Of a stretch of 64,000 nucleotides of DNA, positions 10,424 through 18,340 are shown one piece after another. The DNA lies in contig NZ_CP084703.1 of NCBI RefSeq assembly GCF_020519665.1, forward strand, positions 1,426,001 through 1,490,000, written 5' to 3'. The stretch is from Bacillus shivajii. GTDB lineage: Bacteria > Bacillota > Bacilli > Bacillales > Salisediminibacteriaceae. Within the stretch, counting starts at the first letter, position 1, and every line of letters begins with the position of its first letter. A program made the position numbers and the translations under genes. The notes under the pieces were generated by a model. That model did not search any database, was not told the origin of the DNA, and saw only the letters and a program-made list of their open reading frames with translations.

Positions 10424-10867
10424 TTGAATCTTCTTGATCAAATTAATCAAGAAATGAAAGTAGCGATGAAGAATAAAGATAAGCAACGTTTATCTGTGAT
10501 CCGTTCAGTGAAATCTTCAATTCAAAATGAATCAATTAAGCTGACTAGAGAATTAACAGAAGATGAGGCATTAACCGTTCTAAATCGTGAAATGAAACAA
10601 AGAAAAGAATCCCTCCATGAGTTTGAGCAAGCTAATCGGAATGACTTAGTTGAAAAAACGAAGTTAGAAATCAATATATTAGAAGAGTACTTACCGTCAC
10701 AGTTATCAGAAGATGAACTCGAACAAATCGTCCAAGAAACGGTCAAAGAAGTTGGAGCTTCCTCAAAGGCTGATATAGGAAAAGTGATGGGTGCTGTTAT
10801 GCCGAAAGTAAAAGGAAAAGCTGATGGCACGAAAGTAAATCAACTTGTTCAAAAATCGTTATCATAA
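10424..10867 (+). CDS. yqeY: GatB/YqeY family protein
   Basis: A 147-aa helical protein of the YqeY family, related to the tail domain of the GatB subunit of tRNA amidotransferase; the exact role is unknown. Family blocks seen are [47 protein letters not shown] and [18 protein letters not shown]. The start is TTG at 10424, ten bases after AAGGAGAGG; no ATG or GTG fits the alignment better. It is co-transcribed with rpsU and followed by a strong terminator. Confidence 0.94.
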   Translation: MNLLDQINQEMKVAMKNKDKQRLSVIRSVKSSIQNESIKLTRELTEDEALTVLNREMKQRKESLHEFEQANRNDLVEKTKLEINILEEYLPSQLSEDELEQIVQETVKEVGASSKADIGKVMGAVMPKVKGKADGTKVNQLVQKSLS

Positions 10868-10888
10868 ACAACATGAAATGATGCGAAT

Positions 10889-10917
10889 AACGCCTTGTGT
10901 ATCCACAAGGCGTTTTT
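10889..10917 (+). terminator. Terminator after yqeY
   Basis: Perfect 10-bp stem ACGCCTTGTG / CACAAGGCGT with a four-base loop, then TTTTT. Confidence 0.93.
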
Positions 10918-10985
10918 ATATTTTTACTTCTTTTGAGTCATCATAATATCAAATTCCCCTAAGTTTTTATATAATTGATATATAT

Positions 10986-11011
10986 TGAAACCTTTATAGT
11001 GTTATTTCGTA
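10986..11011 (+). promoter_or_regulatory. SigW-type promoter of the NfeD-flotillin operon
   Basis: TGAAAC (10986-10991), exactly 16 bases, then CGTA (11008-11011). This is the full consensus for the ECF factor SigW. In B. subtilis the same yqeZ-yqfA-yqfB operon belongs to the SigW envelope-stress regulon, so position and sequence agree. Confidence 0.85.
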
Positions 11012-11057
11012 ATTACTACTAACGTTTAATACATAAAAGAAAGGAGGAATCATACAA

Positions 11058-12410
11058 GTGAAAATGTTTAGAATAGTGCTCTTTTCTTCGATGTTGATGT
11101 TAGCATTCATCCTTTCGATTGTCCCTCAACAAGCCGAAAGCACTGGGGATGGTAAGCTGGTTTACTATATACCAGTTGAACAAGCTGTAGAGAGAGGTTT
11201 ACTTGCATTTTTAAATCGATCGATTACCGCTGCTGAAGAAGAAGGAGCAGATCATATCGTATTCGAAGTGAATACACCTGGAGGTCTCGTCGATGCAGCG
11301 AGTGAAATCGCTTCATTAATTCGCAATACTGAGACACCAACGACAGCTTATGTAATTAACGATGCAATGTCTGCAGGAGCATATATTTCTTTGAACGCTG
11401 ATCAAATTGTAATGACACCAGGGTCTGAGATGGGAGCTGCACAAGTAATTGAAGGTGGCTCAGGTACTGCTGCAGATGACAAAGCACATTCAGCGTGGTT
11501 GGCTGCAATGAGAAGTGCTGCAGAATTAAATGACCGTGATCCACAATATGCATTAGCAATGGCAGACTCAGAGATAGACATTCCAGAGTATGGTGCGCCT
11601 AGTGGAAGGTTATTAACATTAACTTCTAGTGAAGCATATGAGGTAGGTTATGCGGAAGCGATTGCTCAAAACCGCCAAGAACTTCTTGAATACTTAAACC
11701 TCGAAAATGCCGAGGAAAGAGAAGCAGAAGTAAGTTTTGCTGAACAAATTGCCCGCTTTGTCACACATCCAATTGTTATCCCTATTTTGCTTTCGATTGG
11801 AAGTATGGGGCTTGTGCTGGAGTTGTATTCACCCGGATTTGGAATCCCTGGAATTATGGGAGCTTCTGCATTATTTTTATATTTCTTTGGACATATGGTA
11901 GCTGGATTTGCAGGCTGGGAAACATTTATCCTGTTTTCTGTCGGTGTTATTTTGTTACTCATTGAAATATTTGTACCCGGTTTCGGTATATTTGGTATTA
12001 TTGGAATCGGGGCTATTATAGGGAGTATGGTTTTAGCGTCATATTCAACAATGAATATTCTCCTTTCCATTTTAATTGCAGCAGTTTTAACAACCATCGT
12101 TTCTATACTATTCTTTAAATACGTTGGATACAGGGGGCCGTTAAAGCGGGTTATCCTAAATGATGCGACAAAAAATGAAGAAGGTTACGTATCGAATGAA
12201 ACGAGAACAGATATTGTCGGTAACGTTGGGGAGGCTCTTACGACGTTACGACCATCTGGAACTGCTCTGATTGGTGAGGAACGACTTGACGTCGTATCCG
12301 AAGGAGGATATATTGAACAAGGAAGAAATGTAAAGGTCATTTCCACAGCAGGCTCGCGCATTGTTGTTCGCGAAGTTAGTGGAGATACCGAAAACAAAGA
12401 AAATGAATGA
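11058..12410 (+). CDS. yqeZ: NfeD-type membrane serine protease (YqeZ)
   Basis: Protein of 450 aa partnered with flotillin. A signal peptide or anchor covers residues 1-25. A ClpP/SppA-like protease domain follows, with VNTPGGLVDAASEIASLI and a catalytic serine in MSAGAYISL, then PGSEMGAAQV. Three to four membrane segments (about 235-350) and a C-terminal NfeD OB-fold domain with GNVGEALTTLRPSG and VVSEGGYIEQG complete it. GTG 11058 follows GGAGG by ten bases; ATG 11064 is farther from the site. floA starts 18 bases downstream, and the SigW promoter lies 47 bases upstream. Confidence 0.93.
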   Translation: MKMFRIVLFSSMLMLAFILSIVPQQAESTGDGKLVYYIPVEQAVERGLLAFLNRSITAAEEEGADHIVFEVNTPGGLVDAASEIASLIRNTETPTTAYVINDAMSAGAYISLNADQIVMTPGSEMGAAQVIEGGSGTAADDKAHSAWLAAMRSAAELNDRDPQYALAMADSEIDIPEYGAPSGRLLTLTSSEAYEVGYAEAIAQNRQELLEYLNLENAEEREAEVSFAEQIARFVTHPIVIPILLSIGSMGLVLELYSPGFGIPGIMGASALFLYFFGHMVAGFAGWETFILFSVGVILLLIEIFVPGFGIFGIIGIGAIIGSMVLASYSTMNILLSILIAAVLTTIVSILFFKYVGYRGPLKRVILNDATKNEEGYVSNETRTDIVGNVGEALTTLRPSGTALIGEERLDVVSEGGYIEQGRNVKVISTAGSRIVVREVSGDTENKENE

Positions 12411-12428
12411 TAAAAAGGAGGAAGTATT

Positions 12429-13433
12429 ATGCCAGCAGAAATTGGTCTAATTATTACGCTAGGACTTATTATTGTCGCATTGGCAGTATTATTTACTTTT
12501 GTTCCAGTTGCACTATGGATTTCCGCATGGGCGGCAGGAGTAAGAGTAGGGATTTTCCAATTAGTAGGGATGAGGTTACGTCGAGTTATTCCTCACCGTG
12601 TTGTTAACCCGTTAATTAAAGCAGTAAAAGCAGGTTTAGACATTAGTACAAACAAGCTTGAAGGACACTACTTAGCTGGTGGTAATGTTGATCGCGTGGT
12701 AAACGCATTAATTGCTGCTCAAAGAGCGAATATCGATTTAAGCTTTGAACGTTGCGCAGCGATCGACTTAGCTGGACGTGACGTACTAGAAGCGGTTCAA
12801 ATGAGTGTAAATCCGAAAGTTATTGAAACACCTTTTATTGCCGGTGTTGCAATGGACGGGATCGAAGTAAAAGCGAAAGCACGTATTACTGTACGAGCGA
12901 ACATCGATCGACTTGTCGGTGGTGCAGGTGAAGATACAGTAATTGCTCGTGTTGGTGAAGGGATCGTTTCAACAATCGGTTCTGCAACAAACCATAAAGA
13001 AGTATTAGAAAATCCGGATATGATCTCTCAAACGGTATTAAAGAAAGGTTTAGACTCTGGTACTGCATTTGAAATCTTATCAATCGATATCGCCGATATT
13101 GATATCGGTAAGAACATCGGTGCAGGATTACAGACGGACCAAGCGGAAGCAGATAAAGTCATCGCACAAGCAAAAGCAGAAGAGCGTCGTGCAATGGCCG
13201 TTGCGAAAGAACAAGAAATGAGCGCGCGAGTTGAAGAAATGCGTGCGAAAGTTGTTGAGGCAGAGGCTGAAGTACCACTTGCGATGTCTGAAGCATTACG
13301 TTCAGGAAACATGGGTGTTATGGACTACATGAACTTAAAAAACGTAATGGCTGACACTGATATGCGTGACTCAATTGGAAAAGCAACAAATGATGATACT
13401 GACAATAATGAGGGAACAGATACAAAATATTAG
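12429..13433 (+). CDS. floA: Flotillin-like protein FloA
   Basis: A 334-aa membrane-scaffold protein of functional membrane microdomains. An N-terminal hydrophobic hairpin anchor (residues 4-32) is followed by a long SPFH-like region with [29 protein letters not shown] and [12 protein letters not shown] coiled coil rich in Ala and Glu (about 235-295, with [17 protein letters not shown]) leads to an acidic tail. This matches FloA/YqfA closely. It is the second gene of the SigW-preceded operon. Confidence 0.96.
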   Translation: MPAEIGLIITLGLIIVALAVLFTFVPVALWISAWAAGVRVGIFQLVGMRLRRVIPHRVVNPLIKAVKAGLDISTNKLEGHYLAGGNVDRVVNALIAAQRANIDLSFERCAAIDLAGRDVLEAVQMSVNPKVIETPFIAGVAMDGIEVKAKARITVRANIDRLVGGAGEDTVIARVGEGIVSTIGSATNHKEVLENPDMISQTVLKKGLDSGTAFEILSIDIADIDIGKNIGAGLQTDQAEADKVIAQAKAEERRAMAVAKEQEMSARVEEMRAKVVEAEAEVPLAMSEALRSGNMGVMDYMNLKNVMADTDMRDSIGKATNDDTDNNEGTDTKY

Positions 13434-13485
13434 GAAAAGAATCGATTGATTGCTTTTCTTACCTCAAGAAAGGAGTCAGTAGCTA

Positions 13486-14019
13486 ATGCAAGGATTATTA
13501 GACAATCCGCTAATTCTTTTCTTTATCATTGCTGCGATTTTGAGCTTCTTTCAAGGTTTGGGTGGAGATAAAAAGCAAGAGGATAAGCGCCCTAACCGCC
13601 CTCAAAACCGCCCACAACAATCTGGGCATCAACAAAAAGAGGAAGAAGTTGACTGGCGTGAAATATTTAAGCAAGAGCAGCCTTCAGTAGAAGAAAGGCA
13701 TGAAAAAACTCGTCAACCAACTGTTGAAAGAGAAAGTGTATCAAAACATGAACCAGCAAAAGAATTAGAAAAAGCAAACAATGATTTATCTGACCGTTAT
13801 GAAGCGTTGAAAAAGCGAAAAGAAGAAGCTTTAAAACAAGTGAAAAAAGTTGATAAATCACCTATTACTGAAGGGGATATTACGAAAAAAACTTCTAAGG
13901 TTGAGCTCGACTTTTCTAAAGTATCTCGAGATGAAGCTATAAAAGGAATCGTCTGGTCAGAGATTTTAGGAAAACCTCGCTCACGAAGACCGAGGGAAAC
14001 CTTTACTAACCGAAAATAA
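13486..14019 (+). CDS. Single-pass membrane protein with charged cytoplasmic tail, third gene of the floA operon
   Basis: I do not recognise a domain. Residues 5-24 (NPLILFFIIAAILSFFQGL) form one membrane anchor. The rest (about 25-177) is highly charged, rich in Lys, Glu, Gln and Pro, and likely disordered with a coiled coil near 90-125; it ends LGKPRSRRPRETFTNRK. ATG 13486 follows AGGAG by ten bases. It occupies the place of B. subtilis yqfB but looks longer than that protein as I recall it. Its operon position suggests a partner of flotillin or NfeD. Confidence 0.75.
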   Translation: MQGLLDNPLILFFIIAAILSFFQGLGGDKKQEDKRPNRPQNRPQQSGHQQKEEEVDWREIFKQEQPSVEERHEKTRQPTVERESVSKHEPAKELEKANNDLSDRYEALKKRKEEALKQVKKVDKSPITEGDITKKTSKVELDFSKVSRDEAIKGIVWSEILGKPRSRRPRETFTNRK

Positions 14020-14031
14020 CGTCAAAAGAAC

Positions 14032-14091
14032 AAAGACTGACTCAAAGGGTTCACTATATTTGTGCACCTTTTGAAAATCAGTCTTTTTTTT
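14032..14091 (+). terminator. Terminator of the floA operon
   Basis: AAAGACTGA (14032-14040) pairs with TCAGTCTTT (14078-14086), with a second inner helix, followed by a long T-run. Confidence 0.85.
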
Positions 14092-14312
14092 ATGGTCTAG
14101 AAAGTTATAAAATATATGCTTGTGGATAAATACCTAGCAAGTTGTTACGTCTAGCCCAGCGACGAACGACGCTTCGCTGAATATGCTCCTGCGATTACTC
14201 GTCGCAGATAAACATTGCTCTGACTGTGCCGACGCATAAGCATCTTCGAATAAGATTGTAGAGAAAGGCACAACGAGCGTTACTTCTCAGAGGTACTTCG
14301 AGTTGTCTCGAC

Positions 14313-14426
14313 GGACAGGACGTCCTAATGCCGCGCGTGCCACAGGACGTGGCGTATTGCGCGGTGGACGGACAGGACGTCCTAATGCCGCGCATGCCAC
14401 AGGACGTGGCGTATTGCGTGGTGGAC
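14313..14426. repeat. GTCCT-loop double hairpin element, two tandem 57-bp copies
   Basis: Units begin at 14313 and 14370. Each contains GGAC-AGGAC-GTCC (14313-14325, 14370-14382) and GCCAC-AGGAC-GTGGC (14339-14353, 14396-14410). Read on the minus strand the loops are GTCCT. In the first unit an outer CCGCGC/GCGCGG helix encloses the GCCAC hairpin. The two units differ at two positions. The orientation is opposite to the copies at 4508 and 44335. Confidence 0.85.
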
Positions 14427-14624
14427 GGATACAGCTACAAAGTAATGCTGGTAGAGGAAGAGACAAGGCGCTTGCGCTTTTGTTCTAAGTTCAGAAAATA
14501 TATAACGAAGAAGAATCACGACTTAGCTCGTTACATCTATACTTTGTCTTCTTGAGTATCCAGTCTTTTTTATGATCCAAATGAAAAAGAATAAAAATAT
14601 AAAATAATCAGTAATTTATGGAAA

Positions 14625-14650
14625 TAATCCCGATAAATATGATTGGATTA
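14625..14650. promoter_or_regulatory. Possible operator dyad upstream of cysK
   Basis: TAATCC at 14625-14630 and GGATTA at 14645-14650 form the ends of an imperfect 26-bp dyad about 110 bases before the cysK start. The sulfur regulator CymR would be a plausible partner for a Bacillus cysK, but the match to its motif is only suggestive. Confidence 0.3.
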
Positions 14651-14760
14651 ATATGGATGGTGGAAACCTAAGGAAAGGTATCAAATAAGGTAGGTCTAGA
14701 TTTAAATATAAACATGTTGTTATGTTAAACGAAGATAGGGCTAAGGAGGAGAAGAGAAAT

Positions 14761-15708
14761 ATGAGTAATGTTATAAAAAGACCAAAAATAGCGAAAGATT
14801 TAACGGAGTTAATCGGAAGAACACCTTTACTACGGCTAAACAATGTTAGTGATGCGACAGGTGTTGAAGTAGTAGGGAAATTAGAGTATTTTAACCCACA
14901 TGGCAGTGTCAAAGATCGTATTGGTAATGCGATGATCTCAGTAGCTGAGAAAGATGGGATCATTACAAAAGATACCACTATTATTGAACCGACAAGTGGT
15001 AATACGGGTATTGCTTTGGCGTTTGTTTGTGCTGCCAAAGGTTATCGCTTAATTCTTGTTATGCCAGATACGATGAGTGTAGAACGAAGAAAGTTATTAA
15101 AGGCGTTAGGTGCAGAATTAGTTTTAACTGAAGGTGCGAAAGGAATGAAAGGTGCTATTTCAAAAGCGAATGAACTAGTTGAAGAAACCCCAAATGCTTT
15201 TATGCCTCAACAGTTTGAGAATGAAGCAAATCCTGAAGTTCATCGCAATACAACTGCTGAAGAGATTTGGGAAGATACAAATGGAAATGTTGATATCTTA
15301 ATTAGTGGAATAGGTACAGGTGGAACAATTACAGGGGTAACCGAAGTACTTAAAAGGAGAAATCCTTCGTTTAAAGCTATAGCGGTAGAACCAACTGATT
15401 CTGCAGTTTTAAGTGGTGGCAGTCCAGGACCACATAAGCTTCAAGGAATAGGACCAGGGTTTGTTCCTGAGATTTTAAATACAGACCTCTATGAAGAAGT
15501 GGTAAAGGTAACAAGAGATGATGCGTTCGAAGCTAGCCGTAAAATTGGTAAAGAAGAGGGCCTTCTCGTAGGGATTTCCTCAGGTGCAGCTTTACATGCT
15601 GCGAAAGTGGTAGCTGAACGTCCTGAAAATAAACAAAAGACAATTGTTGTAGTTCTTCCAGATACTGGTGAGAGATATCGTTCAACACCGTTATTTGATG
15701 AAGAATAA
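14761..15708 (+). CDS. cysK: Cysteine synthase (O-acetylserine sulfhydrylase)
   Basis: A 315-aa PLP enzyme that makes cysteine from O-acetylserine and sulfide. Seen are [10 protein letters not shown], the PLP lysine in GSVKDRIG, the substrate loop [11 protein letters not shown], the phosphate-binding GTGGTITG and the end motif [12 protein letters not shown] 14761 follows AAGGAGGAG by about ten bases; the in-frame start at 14722 adds a tail not found in the family. It is monocistronic, with the repeat cluster upstream and a terminator downstream. YtkP-type paralogues are similar, so the exact paralogue is less certain than the function. Confidence 0.92.
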   Translation: MSNVIKRPKIAKDLTELIGRTPLLRLNNVSDATGVEVVGKLEYFNPHGSVKDRIGNAMISVAEKDGIITKDTTIIEPTSGNTGIALAFVCAAKGYRLILVMPDTMSVERRKLLKALGAELVLTEGAKGMKGAISKANELVEETPNAFMPQQFENEANPEVHRNTTAEEIWEDTNGNVDILISGIGTGGTITGVTEVLKRRNPSFKAIAVEPTDSAVLSGGSPGPHKLQGIGPGFVPEILNTDLYEEVVKVTRDDAFEASRKIGKEEGLLVGISSGAALHAAKVVAERPENKQKTIVVVLPDTGERYRSTPLFDEE

Positions 15709-15742
15709 AGCCGGAATAAGAATTTATATATTTTTTATGAAA

Positions 15743-15775
15743 TATCGGTCTCTTTAAGAGGTCGATGTTTTTTTT
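15743..15775 (+). terminator. Terminator after cysK
   Basis: ATCGGTCTCTT / AAGAGGTCGAT (two G-U pairs) followed by eight T residues. Confidence 0.85.
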
Positions 15776-15778
15776 GTG

Positions 15779-15805
15779 ATAGGACCTGAAATCGTTACAT
15801 ACATA
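15779..15805 (+). promoter_or_regulatory. Possible SigE-type promoter for yqfC-yqfD
   Basis: CATACATA (15798-15805) resembles the SigE -10 consensus CATACANT, with ATA about 16 bases upstream. yqfC and yqfD belong to the mother-cell programme in B. subtilis, which fits, but the -35 match is poor. Confidence 0.35.
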
Positions 15806-15826
15806 TGAGTTGAAGGGGGGTTCGTC

Positions 15827-16114
15827 ATGAAGAATTTACAGAAGATGATCAGACAATGGATGACGAAAAACATGGATCTTCCTGCTGATGTCATGATGGA
15901 TATGCCGAGAGTGACGATGATTGGTCACTTTCATATATATATTGAAAATCACCGCGGCCTCATACGTTTTACAAATGAAGAATTAAGGCTGCGGTTGACA
16001 GAGGGCGAGCTCCTTATTATAGGACATTCGTTTGTTATTAAGAATATTTTGCCAGAAGAAATTTTATTAGAAGGTGTGGTCGATGATGTCAAGTTTATTC
16101 ATACCAATAATTAA
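15827..16114 (+). CDS. yqfC: Sporulation protein YqfC
   Basis: A 95-aa protein of the YqfC (YabP-like) family, made in the mother cell during sporulation. Family features are LPADVMMDMPRVTMIGH and the C-terminal LRLRLTEGELLIIGHSFVIK followed by a glycine-containing strand. AGGGGGG before ATG 15827 is a strong binding site. yqfD starts 14 bases after its stop. Conservation of the pair is found only in endospore formers. Confidence 0.93.
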   Translation: MKNLQKMIRQWMTKNMDLPADVMMDMPRVTMIGHFHIYIENHRGLIRFTNEELRLRLTEGELLIIGHSFVIKNILPEEILLEGVVDDVKFIHTNN

Positions 16115-16128
16115 AGCAGGTGATGAGA

Positions 16129-17316
16129 ATGAAGAATAACTGGGTACATAAGGTTACTGGCAGTGTTCGAGTGAAGGTGAAAGGACCATACCCAGAATTG
16201 TTTATCAATCGTTGTATTCACGAAAATATACGTGTTTGGGACATCAAATACCCAGGAAGTGATGTCCTTGTTTGTTCCATTTTATTGGACGAGGTGCCAA
16301 AACTTCGTGGGCTTGCCAAACGATCAAACTGTAAGATCTCGTTTTTAGAGAGAAAAGGATTGCCGTTTCTATATAAGCGGATGAAAAGACGAAGTGGATT
16401 AGTAATTGGTGCATTTCTTTTCTTTGCTTTACTCTTTTTTCTTTCAAATATGGTTTGGGATATTGAAATTGAAGGAGCTTCACCTGATGTGGAGCATCAA
16501 CTGCGACAGACTGTAAATGAATTAGGCGTTAAGAAAGGAGCCTTTCAATTCCGCTTACCTAAACCAGAGAATATTCAATCATTTGTTACTGATGAAATTA
16601 AAGATGCAACATGGATCGGTGTGACAGTGAAAGGAACAACCTATCATTTTCAAGTAGTTGAAAAGGAATTAGCAGAACCGAAAGCCGCAGAATCTCCCGG
16701 ACACCTCGTTGCAAAGCGGAAAGCGGTTATATACGATATGTTTGTTGAGGATGGAATGCCTGTTGTTGAACCGAATCAAGTCGTGGAAAAAGGTCAACTT
16801 CTTGTTTCAGGACTAGTTGGAAAAGAAGGTGAAGAACAGCGAATATCTGCAGAGGGTGAAGTGTATGGTGAATTTTGGTATAAGGCGAAAGTACGATTAC
16901 CTGTAGAACGAGAAATCGATACAGTAACGGGTGAACGTTATAAAATGCATAAAGTTTATTTTGGGTCATTTCCTTTACCTTTTTGGGGATGGAATGCACC
17001 TGAGTATGATGAAGTGAAAGTGGAAGAATATAAAACAAATTGGAGTATATTTGGTTTTGATATTCCGATAAACTATGGATATAAAGAGTATTTAGAAACT
17101 GAACGCGCATTAGTCACAGGTAGTGAAGAGGAATTGACAGAGGTAGCAGTTGAAAAAGGGAAAGAAAAACTGCTGGATCGTTTTACAGACAACGCAGAAA
17201 TAATGGGTGAAAAAGTTTTGCACCATGAGGTAGAGGGTGGTAAAGTTATAGTAACTATCCATTACCGCATTGTTGATGAAATTGCGGAAAAACAACCGAT
17301 AATTCAAGGAGACTGA
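16129..17316 (+). CDS. yqfD: Sporulation protein YqfD
   Basis: A 395-aa membrane-anchored sporulation protein. The N-terminal cytoplasmic domain (about 1-85) precedes one hydrophobic segment (about 90-107, VIGAFLFFALLFFLSNMVW). The long outer region carries WIGVTVKGTTYHFQVVEK, VVEKGQLLVSGLVG and VYFGSFPLPFWGW, blocks shared with B. subtilis YqfD. AGGTGA precedes ATG 16129; GTG 16120 and ATG 16123 are also in frame but lack spacing. phoH follows after five bases. Confidence 0.93.
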   Translation: MKNNWVHKVTGSVRVKVKGPYPELFINRCIHENIRVWDIKYPGSDVLVCSILLDEVPKLRGLAKRSNCKISFLERKGLPFLYKRMKRRSGLVIGAFLFFALLFFLSNMVWDIEIEGASPDVEHQLRQTVNELGVKKGAFQFRLPKPENIQSFVTDEIKDATWIGVTVKGTTYHFQVVEKELAEPKAAESPGHLVAKRKAVIYDMFVEDGMPVVEPNQVVEKGQLLVSGLVGKEGEEQRISAEGEVYGEFWYKAKVRLPVEREIDTVTGERYKMHKVYFGSFPLPFWGWNAPEYDEVKVEEYKTNWSIFGFDIPINYGYKEYLETERALVTGSEEELTEVAVEKGKEKLLDRFTDNAEIMGEKVLHHEVEGGKVIVTIHYRIVDEIAEKQPIIQGD

Positions 17317-17321
17317 GACGA

Positions 17322-18296
17322 TTGACAGACATGAAACAGACGATTCAATTAGGTGTTGAAAATGCAAATGAAGTACAAGCGTTATTTGGCCCTAATGACA
17401 GGCATTTAAAAAGGCTAGAAGAAGCTTTAAATATAACGATATTAACGCGTGGCGAAGAAGTTACAGCCACTGGACCTAAAGAAAGTATTGGAAAGATAGA
17501 AAAAGTATTACAAATGCTACTCCACTTAATTCGTAAAGGAATCTCTGTACAGGAGCGGGATGTTGTATATGCTGCACAATTAGCAAATCGAGACATGCTA
17601 GAAGAAATCTTAGATCTATACGATGAAAAAATTACGACAGGAGCAAAAGGAAAGCCCATTTTAGCGAAAACATTAGGCCAAAGGCATTACGTATCTGCCT
17701 TAAAGAAACATGATATTGTTTTCGGGATTGGTCCTGCAGGAACAGGGAAAACATATTTAGCAGTGGTAATGGCCGTTCACGCTTTAAAAGAAGGGCATGT
17801 AAAACGCATTGTATTAACAAGACCTGCAGTAGAAGCTGGAGAAAGCTTAGGGTTTTTACCTGGAGATTTAAAAGAGAAAGTAGATCCTTATTTACGCCCT
17901 TTATATGACGCTTTACACGATGTTTTAGGTGCTGAACATACAACGAGGTTAATGGAAAGAGGAACGATAGAAATCGCACCATTAGCATATATGCGAGGCC
18001 GTACTCTCGATGATTCCTATGTCATCTTAGATGAAGCACAAAATACAACATCAGAACAAATAAAAATGTTTCTTACAAGACTTGGTTTTGGCTCGAAAAT
18101 GGTCGTCACAGGAGATTTAACTCAAGTTGACTTACCTAAAGGGAAAGTATCAGGTTTAAAGGTTGCTATAAATATTTTACAAAATGTAGAAGGCTTATCT
18201 TTTATTTATTTAGAGTCTTCAGATGTTGTTAGACATACGCTCGTTCAACGTGTTATTAATGCTTATGAGAACGAAAATGAAGATAGTGATAAGTAA
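17322..18296 (+). CDS. phoH: PhoH family ATPase
   Basis: A 324-aa cytoplasmic P-loop ATPase, probably acting on RNA; its neighbour ybeY, an rRNA endonuclease, supports this. Walker A is GPAGTGKT, Walker B VILDEAQN, with the further helicase-like motifs LTRPAVEAGESLGFLPGD and VVTGDLTQVDLP. The first 100 residues look like a small KH-type domain. The start is TTG 17322, nine bases after AAGGAGA; ATG 17331 is 18 bases away and less likely. Confidence 0.94.
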   Translation: MTDMKQTIQLGVENANEVQALFGPNDRHLKRLEEALNITILTRGEEVTATGPKESIGKIEKVLQMLLHLIRKGISVQERDVVYAAQLANRDMLEEILDLYDEKITTGAKGKPILAKTLGQRHYVSALKKHDIVFGIGPAGTGKTYLAVVMAVHALKEGHVKRIVLTRPAVEAGESLGFLPGDLKEKVDPYLRPLYDALHDVLGAEHTTRLMERGTIEIAPLAYMRGRTLDDSYVILDEAQNTTSEQIKMFLTRLGFGSKMVVTGDLTQVDLPKGKVSGLKVAINILQNVEGLSFIYLESSDVVRHTLVQRVINAYENENEDSDK

Positions 18297-18340
18297 AGCG
18301 GTTAAGCTTTGACGAATGCGTGGCGAGGTGGGGAAATCGA

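Larger units (their letters stand above)
14092..14760. other. Repeat-filled gap between the floA operon and cysK
   Basis: No gene is supported here. From about 14150 to 14490 it is a cluster of GC-richer repeat modules: TCCTGCGATTACTCGTCGCA (14187-14206), the hairpin TCGAG-TTGT-CTCGA (14298-14311), two double-hairpin units (14313-14426), a GTAGAGGAAGAG block and AAGGCGCTTGCGCTTTTGTT, also present near 38405. From 14500 to 14760 the sequence returns to AT-rich and should contain the cysK promoter. Confidence 0.8.

Noticed and set aside
14195-14488. Short open frames in the repeat cluster (RTGRPNAA, IRTSCPSR peptides)
   Set aside because: They translate the 57-bp hairpin unit in both directions. 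The same DNA is conserved as hairpins, not in reading frame.
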